Shown: in pieces, positions 1 through 9,600 of the stretch
How the letters are laid out: each line of letters opens with the position of its first letter
Position numbering within the stretch: position 1 is the first letter of the stretch
Source of the DNA: an uncultured Algibacter sp.
Lineage (GTDB): Bacteria; Bacteroidota; Bacteroidia; Flavobacteriales; Flavobacteriaceae
Length of the DNA stretch: 64,000 nucleotides
Reading direction: 5' to 3'
Assembly: GCF_947495925.1 (NCBI RefSeq)
Contig: NZ_CANMAU010000001.1
Span: forward strand, 1 to 64,000
Notes under the pieces: model-generated
Seen by the model: the letters and a program-made list of their open reading frames with translations, nothing else
What the model was told of the DNA's origin: nothing
Database searches by the model: none
Translations under genes and position numbers: made by a program

Positions 1-44
1 TTTTTTTCTTTGTTTGCTTAACTTGTTTCCTTGCTAAGCGGGTG

Positions 45-74
45 CAAATATAAAACCCTTTTTTTATTCCACAA
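45..74 (-). promoter_or_regulatory. promoter, leftmost copy of the tandem array
   Basis: On the minus strand the -33 TTG (72-74) is followed by 19 bases and the -7 box TATATTTG (45-52), an exact match to the Bacteroidota sigma-A consensus TTG-N17-23-TAnnTTTG. The start-site region GCACCCGCTTAGC follows. It is directed out of the left edge. Confidence 0.75.
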
Positions 75-183
75 TAGCTTTTTGATATTTTTTTTAAAAG
101 TTTTTTCTAACTCTTTTTAAATCTCAAAATCAACTTCCTTATGAACTTTTACCTCAAACAACTACTGCCGTTTTTAGCGGCTG

Positions 184-213
184 CAAACATACAACCCTTT
201 TTTATTCTCACAA
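184..213 (-). promoter_or_regulatory. promoter, middle copy of the tandem array
   Basis: The minus strand shows TTG (211-213), a 19-base spacer and TATGTTTG (184-191). Immediately downstream is the hairpin GCCGCTAAAAACGGC (167-181). Spacer length and flanks match the leftmost copy closely. Confidence 0.72.
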
Positions 214-321
214 TGACTTTTTTGAAATTTTTTAAAGTTTTTTTAACCTTATTTTTACACCTCAAAACTACTTATGAACCTATCGCTTTCTAAACAACTA
301 TACTGCCGTTTTTAGCGGCTG

Positions 322-353
322 CAAATATACCACCATTCCCTCATACTAAACAA
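322..353 (-). promoter_or_regulatory. promoter, rightmost copy of the tandem array
   Basis: The -7 box TATATTTG (322-329) is perfect and is followed by the same GCCGCTAAAAACGGC hairpin (305-319). The best TTG is at 351-353, giving a 21-base spacer, so the -33 part is less like the other two copies. Confidence 0.62.
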
Positions 354-753
354 ACTTTTTTTAAGCTTTTTTTGCCTTTTTTTTACCAAAACTTTTAACT
401 CCCTAATAAACCGTAGTTTATCAATCCACTTTTTTTAATATAACTAAACTTAATAATACACTCATAATCTTTTTTGATACTTTAATACGAACCTATACCT
501 ATTATATACCAAACTAAACACTGAAACTTATTATAGAAGACTATCCCTCATATAAAGCGATTGAATATTTAATACCTTAATAGAAATACATAATCCCCAC
601 TTCCCAACAAACGGCCAAACCATCTCATAATAACTTAATTCATAATCCATATACATTAAGTATAGTATATAAATAGAACGTAACGAGGCCCAGACAAGAC
701 TTATAATCAATAATCCTAAACCCTATTTGAACGCCTTTAGAATAATTAAAACA

Positions 754-2727
754 TTACATGAAAAAATTCCACACTAAACCAAACCGTATTATAGAATCTC
801 TGTAGGGGTTATAGGGTGCAGAATAATAATTATAACCCGTAAAGGGAGAATTGAAATGTTCAAATTTTAAATACAACCGTGCTGTTCGCAGCTTTGCATT
901 AATAAAAAAATCTAATCGCGGGAAGTCGCCAAACTGTCTATCCCTCTGGACATAAAATTCTGCCAATATAGGATTATAGGCATTCATGTAATACTTGGTG
1001 AAATAATTAAGCGTTATTCCTGTTTGTAAAAACAAGGCTTTTTTAAACACATGCGAAGAGAAATACAATGTATTACGTGTATTGAATTCTGGCACATTTA
1101 AAATAGTATCTTGATCTTTTACATTTTGGTATTCAATAGTATTGTTTAATGCAAATTTGCCAAACTTAATTTCGTTTTGAAAACGAACCCTTAAATAATT
1201 AATAGTTTTACTGTTTTGAAATGGTGCTACTTGTCCTGTGTTCTCATCTTCCTTAAAATAAACATAATTATCAATAGTGGAATAATCAACTGTAACTTTT
1301 GCTATCTTTTTAGATTCAATTTCAAAAGCTATTTGTTGAGTCTCTTCATTATTAAACTTATTCTGCCAATTATAATGAATATAATTACTTTGATATAATA
1401 AGGTATTGAAATTAGGCGCTTTTGAACTATGATTTATAGAGCCTTTTGCAGAAATATCATCAGTGATTTTAAACATTGCGTCTCCCTTGATATAATTACC
1501 ATCAAAATCTCCAGATACATTAAGCCCAACATCTCCATTAAGTTCAAAACCTTTATAGTATTTATGATATTTTGCTCCTGCTGCGAATATATTTCCTTTA
1601 AGCCTATTGATTATGGTCTCGCCCTCAAGAATTACTAGTTTATTATAACCATAGTTGTAATTGTTATTGCTAACGTTAACTTGTAAATCTCCAATAATAT
1701 TATTACTATAATTTAACCGAAATTGATTGTATAGATCTGTAATCTCAGATCTATCAAGTAAATTACTCCCGTTAAAAGAATCTCCAAATAGATCCGTCTG
1801 AGCTGTAACTTGGCTATAAGAAAATTGTTTATCACTATACGAAATGGTATGACCTACACTTAAATCATTATTTACTAATGAATCATTAGGGTTTAAAACC
1901 GCATAACTATGATCTAAATGAAATCGTTTCCCTTCAAGCAGACTCTCAGCATCTTCGAAATTCACTTCCAACAGGGATCGTTCAATGAATTCTGGATCGC
2001 CGCTCTCAAAATTTTCTACACTAAAGTCATCAAGTCCACCGTTTTCCTGATTCAATAAATCCTGAATAGTAATATGTCCTTTAACATTATACCTTTTATT
2101 TTTAGTTTGGTAGTTTGATGTAAATCTAAAATTACCAGTACTTGTAAGTATGTGTTGATATTTACCCAAAGAACGCAACCCTTTATAAGCTACTGAAAAA
2201 TTATACTGGGGAGACATATTAGCCGTAAAAAAAGCATCTAATAATTGACCTTGTTCAAATGCAGTTCTTGCGAATAGCTCTGTAAACGGAGTTGGAACAC
2301 GGTAATATTTAATATCTTCAACTTCCATGTAATTGAAGTGCCTCGCTCTTGCACCAAATTCTGGCATTAATCTGGTATTTTCAAAGTTATACGTTAATGT
2401 GTTATAGGTTTGCCCAAGATTTGAAAATGGAATCAATCCAAAATTATCCTTTCTTAAATAATTATGCTTGTAATCTTTGTATACCGTTAATGAGGTATCC
2501 ACATAAGTCGTATCATTCTCATGAGATATTATAAGATAATCCTGAATTTTAGGCACCTCATCTTCTTCCCCTTCAGGTTTATTAGAAGACATTCTTTTAA
2601 CAGGAGCAAGCGAATCGTTTTGTATAGTATTTTCATTGGATTCTCCCTCATTTAGAGTTACTTTATCTTGAGCATTAACATTGCTTATAAAACAAACCAA
2701 AAGTAAAACACAAACAAATCTTCCCAT
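754..2727 (-). CDS. Porin_10-type outer-membrane beta-barrel protein
   Basis: This is a putative outer-membrane porin of the Bacteroidota family formerly called DUF4289 (Porin_10). The ORF track begins at a TTG, but I choose the internal ATG at 2727. It gives a clean signal peptide (MGRFVCVLLLVCFISNVNAQ), and the TTG lies upstream of the predicted start site of the promoter box at 2746-2753. After the signal comes an acidic linker, then about 550 residues of alternating aromatic and polar strands, and the protein ends in FGLVWNFFM, a typical C-terminal barrel strand. It follows the DUF4302 gene by about 100 bp but has its own promoter, so it need not belong to the Sus operon. The transported substrate cannot be read from the sequence. 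Confidence 0.8.
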   Translation of the reverse strand: MGRFVCVLLLVCFISNVNAQDKVTLNEGESNENTIQNDSLAPVKRMSSNKPEGEEDEVPKIQDYLIISHENDTTYVDTSLTVYKDYKHNYLRKDNFGLIPFSNLGQTYNTLTYNFENTRLMPEFGARARHFNYMEVEDIKYYRVPTPFTELFARTAFEQGQLLDAFFTANMSPQYNFSVAYKGLRSLGKYQHILTSTGNFRFTSNYQTKNKRYNVKGHITIQDLLNQENGGLDDFSVENFESGDPEFIERSLLEVNFEDAESLLEGKRFHLDHSYAVLNPNDSLVNNDLSVGHTISYSDKQFSYSQVTAQTDLFGDSFNGSNLLDRSEITDLYNQFRLNYSNNIIGDLQVNVSNNNYNYGYNKLVILEGETIINRLKGNIFAAGAKYHKYYKGFELNGDVGLNVSGDFDGNYIKGDAMFKITDDISAKGSINHSSKAPNFNTLLYQSNYIHYNWQNKFNNEETQQIAFEIESKKIAKVTVDYSTIDNYVYFKEDENTGQVAPFQNSKTINYLRVRFQNEIKFGKFALNNTIEYQNVKDQDTILNVPEFNTRNTLYFSSHVFKKALFLQTGITLNYFTKYYMNAYNPILAEFYVQRDRQFGDFPRLDFFINAKLRTARLYLKFEHFNSPFTGYNYYSAPYNPYRDSIIRFGLVWNFFM

Positions 2728-2745
2728 AACTGTTATAAAACCCCG

Positions 2746-2753
2746 CAAAGGTA
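2746..2753 (-). promoter_or_regulatory. -7 promoter box for the porin gene
   Basis: TACCTTTG on the minus strand fits TAnnTTTG and lies 18 bases before the chosen ATG. No TTG at ideal spacing is evident, so the promoter is only a candidate. It argues against the TTG start given in the ORF track. Confidence 0.5.
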
Positions 2754-2825
2754 AACACAAAATATGATAACGTTATAATTTGAAAAAATTATTTACATCA
2801 CTTTTATTTAACTCTAAAAGCTTTA

Positions 2826-4214
2826 TTAATTTAACCACAAGCCATAGGTTCTTAAGTTTGATTGGCTCAAACTTGTAAAGGTTCCTGAGGAATTTGGGTA
2901 AGATACAATATCACTAGAAAAAGTACCTTCATCTGTATAATACATACCCTCAACACTAGCCCAGAATTGCACAAAAGGAGATAACTGCTGGAACAATTCA
3001 AAACCGAGTTGATTTGTAACTCCTTCAAAGGTCAAAAATAGTTTATTATCTTCTGTTACCGGTTTTAACAAGTATATGGCTCTTTCAAGATTAGGATTAC
3101 TAGGATTAGAAAAAAATACATCTACGCGAACATCGCCAGATGGGTCAGGTACTGCAAAATAGGCCAGTCCAGAATAGACCCAATCTGAACGACCGTCGGT
3201 TTGAGTAACATTAAACTCCATAGTCTCAATAAGATTGTTAAAGCCTGGTGACGTAAGAGGATTCACCCCATCTTCAATAAAAGAAATGAAAATTTGACGC
3301 CCCACCTTTCCTATACCATTTACATCATCTTTAAAAAATGACGGTGTATTACTCAAGTAAACGGTTGCTGTAGTACCATTAACTGAAGACACATAACTAG
3401 ATGAATTTTCGTCATACAAAAATTCTTCGTAAACCTCTCCTTCATATTCAAATGCTGGACTAACAACAAATCCAGTTTCATTAAAATTTAATCCAAAATT
3501 ATACTCAACTACATTACCATCTGACAATGTAATTTGTGGGTTAGCATATAACCTCAAGGCATCGTAATTAAAGTCAAAATTAGAAGTACCTGTACTGTTT
3601 TGAACTGTAAGCAACTGAAATACGGAAGAATCAATAGTTGGTAAAATATTTTGCCTTTGAGCAAGAGAAGCTTCAGCCTCCATTATACTTTCTGCTTCAA
3701 AACTTGCAAAACCTGTTGGCGAAAGCTCTAAGAAACTGGAATTTTTATTCCGTACGTCTCTAAAAACTAGATTCCCATTTTCATTTCCATAATATTGAAA
3801 CACTGAAGTTCCTTTAAAACCAGTTCCAATTAAGCCATCAGTTGAAGGATCGCTAACCTTTTGAATATGGTTTCTTGTAGTAAAAACTAATTCGGTAGTT
3901 GTGCCAAGCCTGACCTCAAATGAAGATGATTCTATTGCGGTTTCTAAATCAAAATCTGAAGTCATATCCACGGTACCATTCGTATTAAACTTCAAATAAA
4001 ATGTAAACCCACCAAACTCATCATTTTTAGTAAAATAGACGCCTCTATAACCTTGCGCTTCTGATGTCAATAAACTTAACACTTCTGAATTTCCTTGAGC
4101 AATCCGTTCTGCTGGCGAATCCTCAAAAAGTACTTGATTGTCATCATTATTACATGAGAAAAAACATAGAATTAATAAACTAATTGCAAAATATTTTCTA
4201 TACATACTTTTCAT
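2826..4214 (-). CDS. DUF4302 family lipoprotein of a Sus-type uptake locus
   Basis: This 462-residue protein has a lipoprotein signal ending in CFFSC (Cys near residue 21), so it is probably anchored to the outer membrane facing the cell surface or periplasm. The segment SPAERIAQGNSEVLSLL just after the signal and the following beta-rich body fit DUF4302, a Bacteroidota family usually encoded beside SusC/SusD and a zinc metallohydrolase lipoprotein. The same order is seen here: it is the fourth gene, six bases after the metallohydrolase. The biochemical role of DUF4302 is not established; participation in capture or processing of the imported substrate is inferred from context. ATG codons at residues 1 and 4 are both possible starts. 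Confidence 0.8.
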   Translation of the reverse strand: MKSMYRKYFAISLLILCFFSCNNDDNQVLFEDSPAERIAQGNSEVLSLLTSEAQGYRGVYFTKNDEFGGFTFYLKFNTNGTVDMTSDFDLETAIESSSFEVRLGTTTELVFTTRNHIQKVSDPSTDGLIGTGFKGTSVFQYYGNENGNLVFRDVRNKNSSFLELSPTGFASFEAESIMEAEASLAQRQNILPTIDSSVFQLLTVQNSTGTSNFDFNYDALRLYANPQITLSDGNVVEYNFGLNFNETGFVVSPAFEYEGEVYEEFLYDENSSSYVSSVNGTTATVYLSNTPSFFKDDVNGIGKVGRQIFISFIEDGVNPLTSPGFNNLIETMEFNVTQTDGRSDWVYSGLAYFAVPDPSGDVRVDVFFSNPSNPNLERAIYLLKPVTEDNKLFLTFEGVTNQLGFELFQQLSPFVQFWASVEGMYYTDEGTFSSDIVSYPNSSGTFTSLSQSNLRTYGLWLN

Positions 4215-4220
4215 AAGTTC

Positions 4221-5075
4221 TTATTTTACCAGTTCTACCATTCCTTTATAAGCCAACTCCTGTAATTCATAGATATCAATCCCAAAATTTGTACTATAGT
4301 AATCTGCAACCATCGCTTCTTTTTGTCTAATAATTGCTTTAGATTCTGGATTAAGAATACTATTTACAATCGCATCAAAACCTGTTTTGGAGTTAGTAAG
4401 CATTTCAGAAACCATTTCCACAAAATCCTCACTACCTTGGCTCGAAGCATATGCCGTTATATAACCTAGTTCCCTAGCTTCTTCATCAGTTCTATTAAAC
4501 CAATTTGCATTATAATTCTGAGGATTAATTTGATTATATATGGGATCATACGGAATATTTTGATTTAGAATATGTCCGTATTCATGTTGTACTGTTTTTA
4601 AAGGCTCCTTAATACTATTAATATCACTAAAGTCTAAATAATCAATATTAAATAAAGTAATTTTAGTGCCAGCCTCGGCTATACCCAAAGTGATTGTTGG
4701 CGTGTTCGGGTTAAAATTAAAACTACCCACAAATGTAAATTGTCTGGGTGCAATATTTTTAATAAAATCCACACCACCAACCTCGGTATACGGCTCTACC
4801 CATGCTTTCTGTAAAGCAATAGCAACTGGGCGAACACTAGATTGTAAAGGTGGATGTAAAAACCTATCTATATCAGTATCATTTATATCCCATTTATACA
4901 ATACTTCAATATTATAAGGTTCTACAAAATTTGAACGCAACCAAACGTCTAATCTATTTAATATTGGAGTACTTGTATCAATTTGACTTTCTCCTACACT
5001 ATCACCACTATTGCTACATGACATAAAGCTCAAGACACTAACAATAGCTAGTATAATTCTCATATATTTTTTCAT
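4221..5075 (-). CDS. substrate import-associated zinc metallohydrolase lipoprotein (HExxH)
   Basis: The protein carries HEYGH (HExxH) in VQHEYGHILNQ, the zinc-binding and catalytic motif of gluzincin-like metallopeptidases. It also has a lipoprotein signal (VLSFMSC) and matches the family of Sus-associated zinc metallohydrolase lipoproteins known from Bacteroidota uptake loci. I prefer the second in-frame ATG (5075; MKKYMRIILAI) over the track's start, because the upstream codons run into the A-rich tract just after the susD stop and add no signal features. It lies between susD and the DUF4302 gene, in the usual order. It probably cleaves a peptide or amide bond in the substrate before import; the substrate is unknown. 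Confidence 0.85.
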   Translation of the reverse strand: MKKYMRIILAIVSVLSFMSCSNSGDSVGESQIDTSTPILNRLDVWLRSNFVEPYNIEVLYKWDINDTDIDRFLHPPLQSSVRPVAIALQKAWVEPYTEVGGVDFIKNIAPRQFTFVGSFNFNPNTPTITLGIAEAGTKITLFNIDYLDFSDINSIKEPLKTVQHEYGHILNQNIPYDPIYNQINPQNYNANWFNRTDEEARELGYITAYASSQGSEDFVEMVSEMLTNSKTGFDAIVNSILNPESKAIIRQKEAMVADYYSTNFGIDIYELQELAYKGMVELVK

Positions 5076-5100
5076 AACTCTATTTTTTTTTAAAAACATA

Positions 5101-6600
5101 TTACCTTGGGTTTTCTGCTATTCCAAAAGATTGAGCTGCCTCCGGAATTTGAATTACTCGTCTTAAATCGTCCTTAGGCAATTTATAACTATTACCGAAG
5201 ATATCTCGATGGTTAATTTCAATATTATGCCGCTTAACATCGAACCACCTCAACCCTTCATTATAAAATACAGTTCTTTTTATATCGAGTACTGCAGCTA
5301 CCAAAGGAAGTGATGGGCTCGGTATATTATAATAAGGAGTATATTCAGTACCTGTTAATCCTTGATAAAAGTTGTTAATTGTATTTATGGATAATAAATC
5401 TGTTAAGGAATTATAATTCGTAGTTTTAACCTGAAGTGATATATTAATATCGTCGGTAGCTTTTTGTAATTCTCCCTTCATTGCATAGGCTTCCGCCCTG
5501 TTCAACAAAACTTCATCTGTTGATAAAAGAACAAAGGTCACAAAAGGAATACCAATACCTACCGCTTGGTTGGTTACTTTAAAATATTCTTGATATTTGG
5601 GTGTAAGATTGTTTTCTCCTCCACCTCGTGTAAATATATTATAGGCCCAAGATTTTCCAGTAATGTTTGCGCTGAATATCGTATTCACTAAATTTTGACT
5701 CAATTGATATTGAGCTACACCCTCCATTCGATTATAAATAGAAGCACATGAAACCAATAACAAATTTGCAGATTCCAAAGTAGAATTTGTGTACAGGCCT
5801 ACTTGTTGCTGAAATGTTAGTCCGCTTCCTGTTATATTTGCTATATTTCTCAATTCATTTATCTCATTCGAACTTCCCAAAACCTTATTGCTATGTTCTA
5901 TTACTTTATCCCAGTTTGCCGTTACTAAATAGAAGCGTGATGCAAAAGCACTCGCCGCACGTTTGGTAAAATGAAATGTAGGAACAGAATAATCATCCTC
6001 AATGAGGTTTATTCCTTCTTCTAAATCTCTTTTTATATTTTCGTAAACATTAGCAATAGTTCCCCTAGAATAGTCCCCTAATAAAACCGTTTCTGGTTTA
6101 GTAATATATGTTATGCCCAGATCTGAGCCTGCAGTTGTCGGATTATATGGTTTACAAAATATAGTTACAAGCATAAAATGTGCATACGCTCTGCACAACA
6201 AAGCCTCTCCCTTTAAACTATTTAACTCATCTCCCCCGCCTAACTCTTCAATTGAGGCTAACGCCTGATTTGCCTGGGCTATGGCTTCATAAGCCTCATT
6301 CCAATAATTGGTAGGTGTATCTTCGTCAATATCATTAATATCCTCCCAAAAGTACATGAGTTGGTTTACTCTAAACTCACTAGTTTGACTAAATCCCTTA
6401 TCTCCCGCATTATCAGACATTGGTTCTAAAAACGGAACATAAGCCGCTTCAGGGTAGGCTCCTACCAATAATTCTGCAATTTTTTCAGGACTATCAATTG
6501 TTGTTCTATTATCGGGTGTTTCGTCTAAAACCTCATCACAAGAGGATATTAACAAAAACAAAAACGCCACTTTTAGTATGTTATATTTGATGTTTTTCAT
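5101..6600 (-). CDS. SusD/RagB family nutrient-binding lipoprotein
   Basis: This is the surface lipoprotein that caps the SusC channel and binds the ligand. From the ATG at 6600 it begins MKNIKYNILK and has lipobox LLISSC. It then shows the alpha-helical TPR-like body (for example GEALLCRAYAHFMLVTIFCKPYNP) and the conserved C-terminal region with the FYNEGLRWFDVKRH segment typical of SusD. The track's earlier start overlaps the end of susC; the chosen start leaves a 10-base gap. It is co-transcribed with susC upstream and the HExxH lipoprotein downstream. No glycoside hydrolase or lyase is nearby, so the substrate may be a peptide or metal complex rather than a glycan. Confidence 0.92.
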   Translation of the reverse strand: MKNIKYNILKVAFLFLLISSCDEVLDETPDNRTTIDSPEKIAELLVGAYPEAAYVPFLEPMSDNAGDKGFSQTSEFRVNQLMYFWEDINDIDEDTPTNYWNEAYEAIAQANQALASIEELGGGDELNSLKGEALLCRAYAHFMLVTIFCKPYNPTTAGSDLGITYITKPETVLLGDYSRGTIANVYENIKRDLEEGINLIEDDYSVPTFHFTKRAASAFASRFYLVTANWDKVIEHSNKVLGSSNEINELRNIANITGSGLTFQQQVGLYTNSTLESANLLLVSCASIYNRMEGVAQYQLSQNLVNTIFSANITGKSWAYNIFTRGGGENNLTPKYQEYFKVTNQAVGIGIPFVTFVLLSTDEVLLNRAEAYAMKGELQKATDDINISLQVKTTNYNSLTDLLSINTINNFYQGLTGTEYTPYYNIPSPSLPLVAAVLDIKRTVFYNEGLRWFDVKRHNIEINHRDIFGNSYKLPKDDLRRVIQIPEAAQSFGIAENPR

Positions 6601-6610
6601 TGTACTTTTT

Positions 6611-9600
6611 TTAGAACCCAACATAGAGTGAAAATGTAAATAATCTTGAAATTGGATACGCTACACCTCCAGATCTAAAAAACTCGGGGTCTTGACCTCC
6701 TAGTTTAGAATCTGAATAAATCAAAAATGGGTTCGTTGTTTGTAAAGTCATTCTAAAATTAGAAAGTCCTAACTTTTTAATTGTTTGTTGATCTAAAGAA
6801 TATCCCAAAGTTATATTCTTCATTCTAACAAATCCTCCGTCGGCAACACGTTCGGTTGAATAATTATACGCATTATAAGCTCGCTCCAAATTATTCTCTC
6901 CAAAAGATTGAATTACACTTTGCGAAGCTATAACTGGCACATTAGTAATATTCTCATCTCCAGGAGCAATCCATCTATTTACAAACTCTCTCGGAAATAC
7001 ATCTAAATCTGTATACTCGGAGGCAAACGATGGTGTAAGCCTTATTTTATTTCCCGCTGAAAATGAAATAAAGAAACTAAAATCCCAATTTTTATATTTA
7101 AAGTTATTTGATAATCCACCTGTTAAATTAGGGTCTGTGCCCCCCTCATAAACTAAATAATCTAAAACATTATCAGTGTCTTGAAAATCTATCAAATCAT
7201 AAGGATTTGCTGGATCATAGTCTGGAAGCTCTGTTAGAAACTTTGGTAAACCAAACTCATTTAAACCTTCAAACTTATATGAAAACAAGGATCCTTTAGG
7301 AAAACCAACAGCATTTCCTCTTCCTGTTCCTGTAATTAAATCAAAAACATTAGCTTCTTGCTTTAAAGAGGTAACCTCCTGTTTAAAATGTGAAATATTA
7401 AACCCTGTTCTCCAGCTAAATTTATCCGTGTCAATATTTACAGTATTAATTTGAAACTCGATACCCTTTGTAGACATTTCTGAATTGTTACCTAATTTAA
7501 TAGACTGCCCACCAATTCCTGTGGTTCGTATAAGATCAATTAAATCCTTACCCTTTCGAGAATACAGATCGAGATTCATCATAATTCTATTATTAAAGAA
7601 TCCCATATCTAGCCCTAAGTTCAATTCTAGGGTTTTTTCCCAAGTTAATTCCGTATTCTGCAAATCCTCAATTTCAATAAGATTCTCTCTATCAGCAGAA
7701 AAAAGCCTATCTGTTATTTGATTTCTAAATACTGGTAAATTATTCGTAGCATTATCAGCCAATAAAGCCACTAACCCATAACTGGGTCTAAATGCCATAC
7801 TGGATACTATATTCGATTTTTTTATAAAATCTTCCTTATCAACATTCCATTTCCCGCCCAAGGTATACGTTGGCAACCATCTTGAATCTTTAGATTTTCC
7901 AGCTCTATTTGAGCCCTCATAATTTCCTGTAACATTTAAAACGTATTTCTTATTATAATCATAAGTTACATTAGCGAAAAAAGACATCTCACGTTGGCGA
8001 GTTTCAAAAGAAGAAAAGTAATCATTGCCTTCTAAAATAGCCTTTTTTAGAATATCAGGATCAGTAAATACAGTTCCACCTCTAGAAAATTGATATCCGT
8101 ATCCTGTATTAGAACTTCTACTTCGATCGGTATATCTGTATTCTTGTCCACCATAAATTCTCAAACCATGTATATCATTGTAGGTTTTATTAAAATCTAT
8201 AGTGTTCCTGAAGGTATAAGTAGTTAATGTATTCTTACTAGTTGTTAAAATCCCTCCAACTGGCAACACTACTCTGGGCCTTGAATTTGGCTGATCGGGA
8301 TCACTAAACAAAAACGTATTTGAATCTTGAACAATCGTTGTTTCATCGGCTCTATATGCAGCCGCTACGTTAGAATTTTCAGTTTGCGATTGTTCACCAT
8401 TTGAAGTTACAAATCTTGCAGATCCTAAAAAGTTATAAGTTAAATTATCATTAATCTGATATTCCGCCTGCCCTTGAAATTTAATATCAGACACATTCAA
8501 TTCTAGTGAATTATTCTCAATTTCTTCTAAAATATTAAAAGGAGCCCAATTATATCTTGAGTATTCCAAGTTCCCATCATTGTCTCTTGGTCTTAACGCT
8601 CTACTCGTATTAAGTGCATAACTAAACGGGTTAATATCAAAATCTCTAGTAAACGAGCCGCCTACAACATCTTCTTGTCTACTATTTGAACCAGGAGCCA
8701 ATTGATTTCTTAATGAACCAATAAGTTGGGTTGTAATTTTTAATTTATTATTTGATAAATAATAAGTGTTCCTTAAGTTCCCTGTAAGTCGTCTCACCCG
8801 ATCTGCAATTGTCCATCCAGGATCTGAGTAATATCCTATAGATGCATATGAAGTTGAATTATTACTTCCACTTGAAAAACTTAAAGTATGCGTTTGTGTT
8901 GGTGTTGCCCTAAACAGGGTATTAAACCAATCTGTATTGGCTAATTCGTACTGTTGAAGAAATTTTGCTCTTGCCTCGGGTGTGTTTCGCAGCTGAAATT
9001 GCCCAGTATTTGAGTCAAAATTATCAATAGCCCGATACATAATATTATAAATCCCACCATATCTGCCCTGAAAAGAGGTCGGTAAATCTAAAAACCCTTT
9101 AGATTCCATTTCTCTATATATAGAAACCGTTTCTTGGGAATTCAAAAGATCATAATTATTATACCTAGGAACATCCCTTACTGCTACTTCCACAGAGTAA
9201 TTAACCGTTGGCTTTTGGTTTTTCTTACCTGTTTTTGTGGTAATTACCACAACCCCATTTAAAGCTCTCGCACCGTACAAGGCTGAAGCTGATGCATCTC
9301 TCAAAATTTCAAAACTTTCTACATCAGAAGGATTTAAACCTGCTACAGCCGAACTTAAAAGTGTGTTAGGGTCTCCAGAAACCAAATCTGATACAGATAA
9401 ATTCACTATTTCTTCTTGAATAACCCCATCAATAATCCAAATTGGTTTGGTATCTCCTAAAATAGACGACGCCCCTCTTATGGTGATTCTAGGAGCCGCC
9501 CCAAAAGTTCCTGTCACATTTTGCACACTCACACCAGCAGCACGACCTTCAAGAGCTCTAGAAATATCTGCTACTCCATCCAACTTAATGTCTTTAGCTT

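Larger units (their letters stand above)
37..360 (-). repeat. three imperfect tandem promoter-hairpin units, period 138-139 bp
   Basis: Read on the minus strand, the same block recurs three times: a TTG, about 19 bases, a TAnnTTTGC box, then a GC-rich start-site region and an A/T-rich tract. The TAnnTTTG boxes lie at 45-52, 184-191 and 322-329, giving steps of 139 and 138 bp. After the two right-hand boxes comes the small hairpin GCCGCTAAAAACGGC; the leftmost unit has ACCCGCTTAGC instead. Tandem strong promoters reading off the edge suggest an rRNA operon or another highly expressed RNA gene just outside. That is inference, since the target is not in the window. Confidence 0.75.
1..753. other. 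gene-free, very AT-rich region left of the porin gene
   Basis: No open reading frame that looks like a gene is visible on either strand. The left half (about 37-360) is a three-copy tandem promoter array, listed separately. The right half (about 400-753) is plain AT-rich sequence in which I see no hairpin with a T tract, so no clear terminator for the leftward-running porin gene can be named. Confidence 0.7.

Noticed and set aside
1-360. Repeated blocks at the left edge as a CRISPR array
   Set aside because: The repeats are imperfect, 138-139 bp apart and have promoter content; there are no short identical repeats with unique spacers.
754-2760. TTG at 2760 as the start of the porin gene
   Set aside because: It lies upstream of the predicted transcription start, and the internal ATG at 2727 starts a normal signal peptide.
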